Source of the DNA: Nicotiana tabacum
Taxonomy: Eukaryota; Streptophyta; Magnoliopsida; Solanales; Solanaceae
Assembly: GCF_000715075.1 (NCBI RefSeq)
Contig: NC_134101.1
Coordinates: 26,156,822-26,220,821 of the forward strand
Direction of reading: 5' to 3'
DNA length: 64,000 bases
Shown: positions 33,890 through 43,114 of the stretch, piece after piece
Layout of the letters: each line of letters begins with the position of its first letter
Numbering within the stretch: position 1 is the first letter of the stretch
Position numbers and translations under genes: made by a program
Notes under the pieces: model-generated
What the model was told of the DNA's origin: nothing
The model's input: the letters and a program-made list of their open reading frames with translations, nothing else
Databases searched by the model: none

Positions 33890-36510
33890 AAAATTCAGAT
33901 TAGTCGGTATCTACTTCACAAGGTACTGAATCAATACCTTCTTTTCTTCAATCAACGCTTTGAATGCCAACACATCCGACCACATCAATTTTTGCCACAA
34001 CACATCTGGACCCATCATTTCAGCCCACATCACAGGCGGCTCCAACATTTCAGTCGGCATCACAGCCGTCTCGATCAGTTCACTCAACATCCCATCCAAT
34101 TCCAATGGATCAGGCCTCATCACAATCAGGTCCAACAGTTCAGGCCTCATCTAGAAAGGACTGTAGAAGCAATAGGTAAATACTTTTGACTATTAGTACA
34201 TATTCAGCAGTCCCTTCTAAGTCCCTTCAGACCTTACGTGAAAGTTGGTCACTTTCAATTTTGTGATGCAATTGCAGTACTTAGCAGGTTTTCTCTGCAT
34301 GCTCGTCTTTAAAATAAAATTTGGATAATTTCATGTGCTTTCCAAATTTGCTTTTACGCTTTTTGGTAATACTATTAGACACTAATCCTAATATGGTAGA
34401 TGTTGTTGAGAACTCATCAGATTTTAATTTCTTGAATGGGCTGCAAATAGGCTTAACTTGTGGAGTGCATCTAAAGACCCACTTAAAAGTAGAGCTAAGA
34501 TTTATTGATAATGTGCCGGTTGGAATTTCGCTGGATCAATGGATTTCTTTTGTTGATTACCAATATAAAGATTCAACAAAAGTACTTATGTAACTGCTTC
34601 TACTAGCCTTTATAATTATATTATTGTTTGTTCTTCTAATTGAGTTTCAAGTATATTTTTATAAGGAAATGAGTAAAATAAATGCTGAAAATAGAAAAAA
34701 ACAGACGATTCCATACACAGGTGGTTCCAAAGTCAACGCTACGAGAAGGGCTGAAATGGTGAGTAAATTAACTTACTATGTAACTATTTCTAAGTAGTAA
34801 CTAATTCTGATTTGATTTTATTTATAGATGGCTCAGACTGGACAAATACCTGGATGAGCACAAATATACATTGCTACTCATAAGAATCAAGATGGAGTAT
34901 ATGTTAATGAAGAAGCAAAAGAAATATGCGTAAGTTTTTGTGAATTCTTAGCTTATCTTAAGAAATAAATCATGAGGACTAATGAGTATGCTAGATAATT
35001 GAAGTTTACTCAAACTTGATATATTCTTCAAAAACTTTCCTGAAAGTAAGGTAATATTTTTAGCCCTGTGCTTCTAATATCTTCATTACTTTCGAGTAAA
35101 AAGGAGAGAACATATACCTAAAACATTCAGGTTTTGGGGCCATATTGGAGTTTTCTTATGTCTTGATGGATCACATTTAGATACAGTCTGTCGGTCCAAT
35201 AGAACTGAACTATTTCCATATCGTTCAATGCCATCAACTGTTCTGGCATATTTAAGCCTTTCTTCAGTTGGAAGAGCAAAGAACTGTTTGCTAATATCAC
35301 ACACTTTGTCAAGAAATGAATCTTCTATTCCATGATTTATGACCTGAATTTTAAATATTACCCCATATATATGTTACTCTTAAACGTGATGACTAGTGCT
35401 ATTTTTATTTAATTATTTAATTTTGAAAATTTTAGAAAATCTTGTATATGGAGTATTCTAATTAATGAAATAGAGACTAGAACCATAATAAATCCTTGGG
35501 AATTACTCTAAGAAGTTGTTGATCAAAAGGATAATATTTCTAACATAGGTTGGACAACTAAGCCTAGATTGGAAACAGGTGGGCGTGTCAAGGTTTATAT
35601 AGTTCTGCTGATTAAGATATGTATATTTTGACACTAGACAAATGCATTCCTATTGGTTTAGTTGTGACAATGAGTTTTGTATGTGTAAAAAAAAATTAAG
35701 TTAGCTTTGAGCCAAAGTACCATAGACTAGTCTCAAATTTCACCAAATGATGCCGTTGGTAAGGTGCTAGGAAAAGAGCACTCTGGAAGGGTGAGGTGTT
35801 TGGGATTAGGCCCTGTCCTTAGTAGAATTTTTAAACAAGTAAGACCCCATTTTGGTGGTACAAGTGCTTCAGGTAGTGAAGGTTCATGTTCGTCCCAATG
35901 TCAACATAACCATAATCAAATGATGAATGCTCACAATCAAATGATGAACACTTTCAAGGCATATATGATAATGAAAGAAGGGACGATACCAGAATAGTTT
36001 GCGGGGTTCTTTGCTTCTCCTTCGACGGTTTCTCCTACAACGGTAAGTAAAGTTCTTCAATTTTTATTCACTTAAATTTGTCTATTTGCAAAGATAGAGT
36101 GGCTTAGATTAGTACTATTCTTGTATTTTGTATCTGTTTTCTTTGTATAACTCCCCTTTCTCTATTATATTTTTCTTTCTGATTCTAGCATGAATTAGTC
36201 TCACTTTCTAATGGGATGCACAAACATCTTTTTTCTCAATCCAATAATTAAAAAAAAGACTGCAATGTTGATCTAAATTTGAGTTTTAGGTACAAAGGAA
36301 GCTTGAAGAATTACACTTATTTACTTACAGTATTTAGTAGAACCTAGAGTTACTGCAATTTCTTATTCTGGCATGATTTTTATACTTTGCCTTTTTTATG
36401 CAGCCAAGTGATGTGGACAGTGGACCCCTTTCGCCCATGGACGCAAGAAGATCATGCGGTGATAGTAATTGTGTAGTTGAAGCAGATTTTAGAATGTTGG
36501 AGTGAATGTT
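33890..36510 (+). pseudogene. TNPA-like second gene of the CACTA element, exon remnants
   Basis: Exon-like blocks include a serine/proline/threonine-rich stretch (33960-34170, with repeated CATCACAATCAGG-type units), 34670-34760, and 35764-35996. The last reads LGKEHSGRVRCLGLGPVLSR, then CQHNHNQMMN and a repeat HNQMMN. The 'GKEHSGRVRGLG.G..P' motif is typical of the plant Transposase_24/TNPA-like proteins that accompany CACTA transposases. TNPA-type proteins bind the subterminal repeats. Exon borders are not fully resolved, and the captured dioxygenase exon lies between two exons. Confidence 0.7.
35118..35343 (-). pseudogene. Captured complete internal exon of a SRG1-like 2-oxoglutarate dioxygenase
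   Basis: The minus strand reads VINHGIEDSFLDKVCDISKQ, then FFALPTEERLKYARTVDGIE, and later WTDRLYLNVIHQDIRKLQYG. This is exon 2 of DOXC/SRG1-type oxygenases of plant specialised metabolism. A splice acceptor (AATTCAG) stands before it and a donor (GTATATG) after it, both at the positions used in that gene family, so a whole exon with flanking intron was taken up as genomic DNA. An internal frameshift near the conserved Q-T-L-D-W region and missing catalytic His/Asp exons make it non-functional. It sits in the TNPA-like gene of the CACTA element, opposite strand. Confidence 0.88.
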
Positions 36511-37003
36511 TTGTGTTTAAAATAATTTTTGAGTCTGATGATGCTACTTAATGTTAACAATTTAGTTTTAAAGACTAATGATATTTTATGATAACGTTTT
36601 GTGATTTTACGATATGTTATCGATATCTTTTAACTTTAAAATATATTTTTTTGCTTTGATTATGATTTACAGCTTAATTAGTGATTTGTTCAATAAAATA
36701 TGAATTTAAAAATTCAATAAATTGTTGAGGTTATGACTGACATGAACTTTAAATATAAGCTAATAAAAAAGAATAAAAATTATATTGTGGAAGTTTAAAA
36801 CCGCTGCAATTCGTAACTGAAAATTATTTTAAAAAGATTTTAATTTTAGATCTACGGGGTCAATCGTCGCGAAGTAACCTCCGCTATTTAGTTCTGGCGG
36901 TCACCAAATAACTGCCGCAAATCGATTGCGGCGACTCTTATTGTGGGGGTTTTAATGACTGTCGCAATAACATATTGCGGGGATTTCAAACCGCCGCAAA
37001 CCT

Positions 37004-37042
37004 TAAAAATAACCCCCGCAATTAGGCCCTTTTTTTGTAGTG
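37004..37042. repeat. Right terminal inverted repeat of the CACTA element
   Basis: Ends ...CCCGCAATTAGGCCCTTTTT then TTGTAGTG. Several CCGCCGCAA/TTGCGG motifs lie within the preceding 200 bases (36850-37000). Confidence 0.93.
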
Positions 37043-38344
37043 ACTCGACCCTCAAATTTTCAAATTAAACCGAGAGGGTTTTCCAAAATTTTAACTTAAT
37101 TCACCCATTAAATGATGGATTCAAAGGCATAATCATGGAAATTAATCAAAACTGGATAAGAATCACTTACCCCTAATACCCACACAAGAATATCTCCAAA
37201 AATCACCTTCTACCGAGCTCCCAATTCAATTTTGTGTTATGAACTCAAAATCCCCGTTTTGAAACTTTTAATTCTGCCCAGAAATGCCTTCATCGCGTTT
37301 GCGGCCATGTCTTCGCGTTCGCGAAGCACAAAAAAATGTGCAGCCAAGGTTTCTTCTTCGCGTTCGCAACCTCTTCATCACATTCGCAATGCCTTCCTAC
37401 CTCTGCCCTTCGCGTTCGCGAGACACGAGCCGCGTTCGCGAGACACGAGCCGCGTTCGCGAAGGCTTAACACCGGGCAGGCCCCAGCTCCCTTTTCTCTT
37501 CGCGTTCGCGTTAGCCCACTCGCGTTCGCATAGGCTTCTCCAATCTCTACTTCGCATTCGCGTCTCCTTGCTCACTTTCGTGATGGGTAAATCCCAACAG
37601 CTCAAATTCCTTATTCGCGAATGCGTGAGACCCTTCGCGTTCACGAAGAACAATACCAAACACTACTTCCAGCAGTGGCAAAACAAGGAAAAATGATCTA
37701 AAACCATCCCGGAACTCACCCGAGCCCTCCGGGACTTCAACCAAATATACCAACAAATCCTAAAATATAAAACGAACTTAGTCGTACCCTCAAATCACCT
37801 CAAACAATGCTAAAACCATGAATTACACCCCAATTCAAGCCTAATGAACTTTAAAATTTCCAATTTCTACAAACGACTCTGGAACCTATCAAATTACGTC
37901 CGATTGACCTCAAATTTTGCACACAAGTCATAAATGACATAACAGACCTATTAAAATTTTCAGAATTGGATTTGGACCCCGATATCAAAAAGTCAACCCC
38001 CCGTTCAAACTTCCCAAAAATTCGACTTTTGCCATTTTAAGCTTAATTCCACTACAAACCTCCAAATAATTTTTCGGACACGCTCTTAAGTCCAAAATCA
38101 CCATACGGAGCTATTGAAATTATCAGAATTCAAATCTGAGGTCGTTTACATATAAGTCCATATCCGGTCAACTTTTCTATCTTAATTTTTTCAATTATGA
38201 GACTAAGTGTCTCATTCACTCCGAATTCTTTTCGGACCTAAACTCACTAATCCGGTAAGTCATAAAATAACGGCAAGGCATAAATTGAGCAGTAAATGGG
38301 GGAACAGGGTTATAATACTCAAAATGACCGGCCGGGTCGTTACA
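37043..38344 (-). repeat. Chromovirus 3' LTR, part right of the CACTA insertion
   Basis: On the minus strand it begins TGTAACGACCCGGCCGGTC at 38344, directly after a polypurine tract. It continues through the site of the CACTA insertion to 27474-27405. It contains a hairpin-rich CGCGTTCGCG segment at about 37290-37645. Homology with the solo LTR at 7613-11323 is evident, for example in CCTCAAATTTTGCACACAAG (37907). Confidence 0.85.
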
Positions 38345-38399
38345 TTCTCCCCCTCTTACACAAACATTCATCCTCGAACGGGGTTAGAATCATACCTGG

Positions 38400-39050
38400 A
38401 GTCTCAAATAGGTGTGGATATTTGTTTTGCATCTCCTGCTCAATCTCCCAAGTAGCTTCTCCGACTGGCTGGCCTCTTCACTGTACCTTAACTAATGTTA
38501 TGTTCTTTGACCTTAGCTTTCGAACTTGCCGGTCTAAATTAGCCACCGGCTCCACATCATAAGTCAAATTACCGTCCAGTTGTACTGTACTGAAATCCAG
38601 AATATGAGACTGGATGGATACATGGAACACTGGATGAACACCTGATATACTAGGTGGCAAGGCAAGTTCATAAGCCACCTATCCAATTTTCTTAAGTATC
38701 TCAAAAGGCTCAATATACCGAGGGCTCAACTTGCCCTTCTTCCCGAACCTCAACACACCCTTCATGGGTGAAATCTTGAGCAGAACCTTCTCCCCAACCA
38801 TGTAAATGACATCACGTACCTTCCTGTCGGCATAACTCTTATGTCTAGACTATGCCGTGCGAAGCCGTTCCTGAATCACTTTGACCTTCTCTAAAGCATC
38901 CTGAACCAAGTCAGTACCCAATGGCCTAGCCTCACCCGGCTCAAAATAACCCACCGGGGACCGGCACTGTCTCCCATACAAAGCCTCATACGGAGCCATC
39001 TGAATACTCGACTGGTAGCTGTTATTGTAAGCAAACTCCGCGAGTGGCAG
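38400..39050 (-). pseudogene. Integrase C-terminus and chromodomain of the chromovirus
   Basis: The minus strand reads LPLAEFAYNNSYQSSIQMAP and YEALYGRQCRSPVGYFEPGE, the end of the integrase core. It then reads SYADRKVRDVIYMVGEKVLL and SGVHPVFHVS of the GPF/Y part. The chromodomain follows: NLDRQVRKLRSKNITLVKVQ, then (after a TGA) RGQPVGEATWEIEQEMQNKY. Chromodomains direct integration into heterochromatin in this clade. Stops at about 38855, 38680 and 38485 break it. The frame at its left edge runs straight from LTR sequence because of the deletion. Confidence 0.9.
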
Positions 39051-40988
39051 AAAATTGATGTGCACACAAAAATATGTGCAGAAGATTAGCATGAGTACAC
39101 CACAATGGTACCTAGTAAGTGCCAAATCTAACCTCGGTAGAGTAGTGACGAGGTCAGGTCCGGACCCTACTGGAATATAATAATAAGACAGATGATATAA
39201 TAAAATGAAGTAAAACGGAGAATTTGACAGGAATAATTCACAGAGAAATAACATCACAGCACAATGAGATAACAACAGGGGGCGCTCCCGAGATACCGTC
39301 TCGTAGTCCCAAAAGTAAATACTCAACAGGGGATCTCCCGAGATGCGTCTCGTAGTCCCAAAAGTAAATATGCGAGGAGATCTCCCGAGGTACCGCATCG
39401 TAGTCTCAAAAGTAAATATGCGAGGAGATCTCCCGAGGTACCGCCTCGTAGACTCAAAAGTAAATGTACAGGGAAAACTCCCGAGGAACCGCCTCGTAGT
39501 CTCAAAAGGAAATGTGCAGGGAGAACTCCCGAGGAACCGCCTCGTAGTCTCAAAAGTAAATGTACAGGGAGAACTCTCGAGGAACCGCCTCATAGTCTCA
39601 AAAGTAAACGCACAGCTCAAACCGGTAAATACAACAGTTAACAGCAATATTCTACAGTTAATACTGATAAAGAACAAGGAAAACAGGAAATAAACTAGGC
39701 ATGCTTCACAGAGTTCAAATAAGCAGTTAAAGCACGTAGACATGCGATATTAGACTAAACAGGATAACTACACATATTGGAATAGCTCAATTAAGAATGA
39801 AAACAGACTAAAATTCTAAAGAATGAAAACAGACTAAAATTCTAACTTCTACATTCAATGCCAGAACCTATCAAATCAAATCCGATTGACCTCAAAATTT
39901 GCACACAAGTCATAAATGACATAACGGACCTATTCAAATTTCCAGAATCGAATTTCGACCCCGATATCGAAAAGTCAACCCCCTGGTCAAACTTTTCAAA
40001 AATTCAACTTTTGTCATTTCAAGCCTAATTCCACTACAAACCTCCAAATAATTTTTCGGACACGCTTCTAAGTCCAAAATCCCCATACGGAGCTATTGGA
40101 ATCATCAAAATTCTATTCCGGAGTCGTTTACATATAGGTCGACACCCAAACTTGGTTCGGAACTACCCCGAATCACACCCGAGGCCCACGGGACCCCGTC
40201 CAATCGTACCAACCAGTCCCAATACATAACACGAACTTGCTCGAGACCTCAAATTACATCAAACAATATCAAAACCACGAATCACACCCCAATTCAATCT
40301 TTATGAACTTTAGAACTTCAAACTTCTACATTCGACGCCGAAACCTATCAAATCAAATCCGATTGACCTCAAATTTTTGCACACAAATCATAATTGACAT
40401 TACAGACCTACTCCAACTTCCGAAATCGGAATCCAGACCTGATATCAAAAATTCCACTCCCGGTCAAACTTCTTAAAAACCTTTAAATTTCTAACTTTCG
40501 CCAAATGACTCCGAAATTACCTACGGGCCTCCAAATTAACATCAGGGTACGCTACTAAGACCAAAATCACCATACGGAGCTATTCTCAGACTTAGAATCT
40601 CAAATGGACATCGCTAATATTGAAATACACTTCAACCCAAATTTATGAAATCTTTTCCCAAAATGCCGACTTCCACAATAGGCGTCGAAATACTCCCGGG
40701 TCATCCGAAACTCGATCCGGACATACGTCCAAGTCTGAAATTATCATACAAACCTGTTGGAACTTTCAAATATCGATTCCGAGGTCGTTTACTCAAAAGT
40801 CAAAGATTGGTCAATTCTTCTAACTTAAAGCTTCCAAATTTAGAATTTTCTTTCCAAACCAACTTCGAACTTCCCGAAATTAAATTCCGACCACACGTAC
40901 AAGTCATAACGCCTGAAGTGAAGCTACTCAAGGCCTCGAACCACTGAATGATGCGCCGGGACTCAAAACGACCGGTCGGGTCGTTACA
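39051..40988 (-). repeat. Partial 5' LTR of the chromovirus, fused to integrase
   Basis: Begins on the minus strand at 40988 (TGTAACGACCCGACC). It matches the solo LTR over long stretches, such as AGTACACCAC...GGTACC near 39093 against 7978. It ends abruptly at about 39051, where integrase coding begins. It also contains a second, partial copy of the same LTR segment ('ccgattgacctcaaa' at about 39885 and again at 40361), so it has an internal duplication or a nested piece. Confidence 0.75.
39280..39612. repeat. 48-bp tandem array, about 7 copies, inside the LTR
   Basis: The unit TCCCGAGGTACCGCCTCGTA then GTCTCAAAAGTAAATATGCG and AGGAGAAC recurs every 48 bp. Each unit carries the inverted motif CGAGG...CCTCG. 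The solo LTR has a single related copy near 8264 (ACTCCCGAGGTACCGCCTCA), so the array expanded here. Confidence 0.92.
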
Positions 40989-41515
40989 CGACCTTGTGGA
41001 CAACTTCCTGGGATGGCTCGGTCTCGATCCTGTCCGGTGGGCGATTCTGGTTTTGGAGCTGGGCTATCGTTGCTTGTTGAGCCTGCAACATTTCGAAGAT
41101 TACTCGCAGGTTGATCCCACTCTCTTCGCCGCCATGGGTTCTTTGAGCGGCCGATCGAATATCCCTACGGACATTGCCCTCGGGATCAGCAGCCAAATTT
41201 GCGTTGACGGCTACATGCGAACTGACGTCAACCGGATCCCATCAAAACTCCATCGAGATTGATCGGAGGTACGTCGTTCCCTGGTGCTATGTTGTCATTC
41301 TCACCGTGGTGGCCTGAATCATTGTCAACGTGAAGGGGTGCCGATTGTGAGTTCGATATTTTGATCCTGGAATAAAAAATACTCCAAAGAACAAGTGTAA
41401 AATAGTGTGTGTTATGAAAGTTTGCACCAAATAATCACTATTATCCTTAGCCCCACGGTGGGCGCCAAACTGTTTATCCTAAAAAACGGATAACAATTGA
41501 ATTTATACGCGATTT
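40989..41515 (-). mobile_element. Fragment of a second Tat-like element: LTR end, primer site, gag start
   Basis: Reading on the minus strand from about 41515: an LTR end (CGTATAAATTCAATTGTTAT...AAACA), the primer site TTTGGCGCCCACCGTGGGG, leader sequence alike that at 11331-11400, then gag. Gag reads GINLRVIFEMLQAQQATIAQ, closely matching the plus-strand element. It is cut at 40988 by the chromovirus LTR and lost beyond 41515. Where the larger element has two TAG stops, this copy has intact CAG and CAA. Confidence 0.88.
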
Positions 41516-41792
41516 TTAAGATACTTGATATAACTATAGCTTCTTATTGATGGATACGAGACCCTTGTAGCAGGCTGGAAAAAGGTCTAGGCAAACAATG
41601 ATAGTTTTGAATAAAGAATTTTTATTTTTAGAAAATCAAGAGAATGCTTTAGTTTTGACACAAGGGTCGAATATTGATTGTGGCAGAAACAAAGTCCCAT
41701 TTGGAAAAGACAGGGTCCCACAAAGTTTGTGACTAACGCCAAATTTTATGACGGGACTTAACTCTTTTTTTTAAAAAAAAAAGAGAATTTTT

Positions 41793-42640
41793 TTATTTGA
41801 ATTCTATTTTTGTAGATTTTTTTTGATGCAAAGTTATTAATAATTTTTTTACAGTCAATTTTTTTAATAAGTCATTCTCAATTGACATTATAGTTAATCC
41901 ATTTAGCCTCTATTGAGACATTGTTGATCTTAGTTAAGTTTATCAATTTTAATTTCGAAAAAATTATTTTCACTGAAATAACGGTAACAAGAGTTATTAA
42001 TATTATTCTATAAGAAATATAGGCATTTGTTAAAGAATCATATCCTTTTATTTGATTGAGTATATCAATTAAACTGCTATCTTCTAATTGTACGATTTTT
42101 CTTAATACTTTTAATTCAGAAATTAAATCTAAATTATTCATGATAAAGACAATATTTTTTTAATTTCCATCATCTAGTGATCTCAATTTTTTAACGCTAA
42201 ATAGAAAATCAAAAATATTTCATATGCTTCGAATTGTTCGAAGTAAAAAAAATAGCTTTATCTACTATGTATAAAAAGTAATCAACTCTGAAGGACTCTT
42301 CGAGAGATTTTGAAATTTCATTATCAACACTCTTATCAAATTATTTCTTCCTATATATCACACATTTACTACGAAATTTGGGTTCAACATTCATTTCAAA
42401 TTCATTTTCTTTGGCAGAAATCATAACAGTTGCAAATCCTTTTTCACTATATTTGTTAAGAAAAAAATTAAAAATTTTTCACTTCACATAACTTTTTTTT
42501 TTTTTTTTTTTTGCTAACCTGATTTTTCTTCTTTTCAAGTTCTTTCAAAGTCTCAAAATAGTAATTATTCTTGAGAATATCGGTCTTATGACTCATTACA
42601 AATATTTTGTGGTTAAAAATTCTTAGAAAAGTACCTCAAA
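41793..42640 (-). pseudogene. hAT transposase remnant (MYM-type/dimerisation domain)
   Basis: The minus strand shows, in shifting frames, SLEESFRVDYFLYIVDKAIF (about 42260), then LDLISELKVLRKIVQLEDSS, SLIDILNQIKGYDS and AYISYRIILITLVTV (42130-41960), with FSKLKLI after it. This is the C-terminal hAT dimerisation region of the plant group often annotated as zinc finger MYM-type protein 1-like. A natural-looking C-terminus (KKSTKIEF then TAA) is at 41793. Many shifts and stops, no terminal inverted repeats found. It ends about 50 bases before the probable first exon of VAMP714. Confidence 0.8.
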
Positions 42641-43114
42641 AGTAACAAACCATGATGTCCTCGTATTAAAGTTAGTTGACAGCTCGAAAAGATAAAGCGT
42701 GGGTCCATTCAACGCTTCAGATCCCGCTTTCATCACCTTCTTCCTCCCCAAAAAGGTAAACTATAAACATCATTCAAATTCACCTGTAAATTCAGCAAAA
42801 ACAAACCCTAAATTCTGCTCCTGTTCATATTCACACGTACACATATAGACTTTAGATGGATCCGGATTTGAAATTAATGTGTGCTTTCAAAATTTACAGA
42901 TAGATAAACATATAAGCTACATATATAGACGCAGAGTTGGATCTAATATTTGAAATTAGCATATGTATAATCTAGTACATATACAGATTTTTAAATAATT
43001 TTTTTGATATGTGCATATACGATCTCAAATTTTACGGATAATTACAGATTTATGGATAGCCTTACATAATTGTGTATAATTCAGAGGAAGAAAGGTGGAT
43101 AGGGAGAGAAAGAA

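Larger units (their letters stand above)
27475..37042 (+). mobile_element. CACTA (En/Spm-type) DNA transposon with captured host exons
   Basis: Starts CACTACAAAAAAAAAAGGGC and ends GCCCTTTTTTTGTAGTG, a clear inverted terminal repeat. The 3-bp target duplication ACT lies at 27472-27474 and 37043-37045. Removing it restores the chromovirus LTR, which continues from 27474 to 37043. Both subterminal regions carry repeated GC-rich motifs such as CCGCCGCAA and CCCCCGCAAT, as expected for binding sites of a TNPA-type protein. It encodes a broken TNPD-type transposase and TNPA-like exons, and holds host gene fragments on the minus strand. At 9.6 kb it has the size of an autonomous element but is not functional. 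Confidence 0.95.
27405..40988 (-). mobile_element. Deleted Tekay/Del-like chromovirus (minus strand), split by a CACTA element
   Basis: Reading on the minus strand: a partial 5' LTR (40988-39051), a remnant of integrase plus chromodomain (39050-38400), a polypurine tract AAGAGGGGGAGAA (38357-38345) and a 3' LTR from 38344 (TGTAACGACCCGG) to 37043. The LTR resumes at 27474 and is cut at about 27405. Most of the internal region, including gag, protease, RT and RNase H, is gone. The LTR is joined directly to integrase near 39050. The chromodomain supports the chromovirus assignment, and the long LTRs fit the Tekay/Del lineage. Confidence 0.8.

Noticed and set aside
33960..34179. Three overlapping plus-strand frames as separate genes
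   Set aside because: Alternative readings of one low-complexity CATCACAATC-type exon of the TNPA-like gene.
37232..37696. Arg/Ser-rich 154-codon plus-strand frame
   Set aside because: It comes from translating CGCGTTCGCG hairpin repeats of the LTR; overlapping frames on both strands are equally open.
39343..39693. Repeat protein on either strand of the 48-bp array
   Set aside because: 48 is a multiple of three, so both strands stay open by chance. The DNA is LTR sequence with no coding role.
41520..42700. Organellar DNA insert, suggested by very high AT content
   Set aside because: hAT transposase segments explain most of it; no plastid or mitochondrial gene was recognised.
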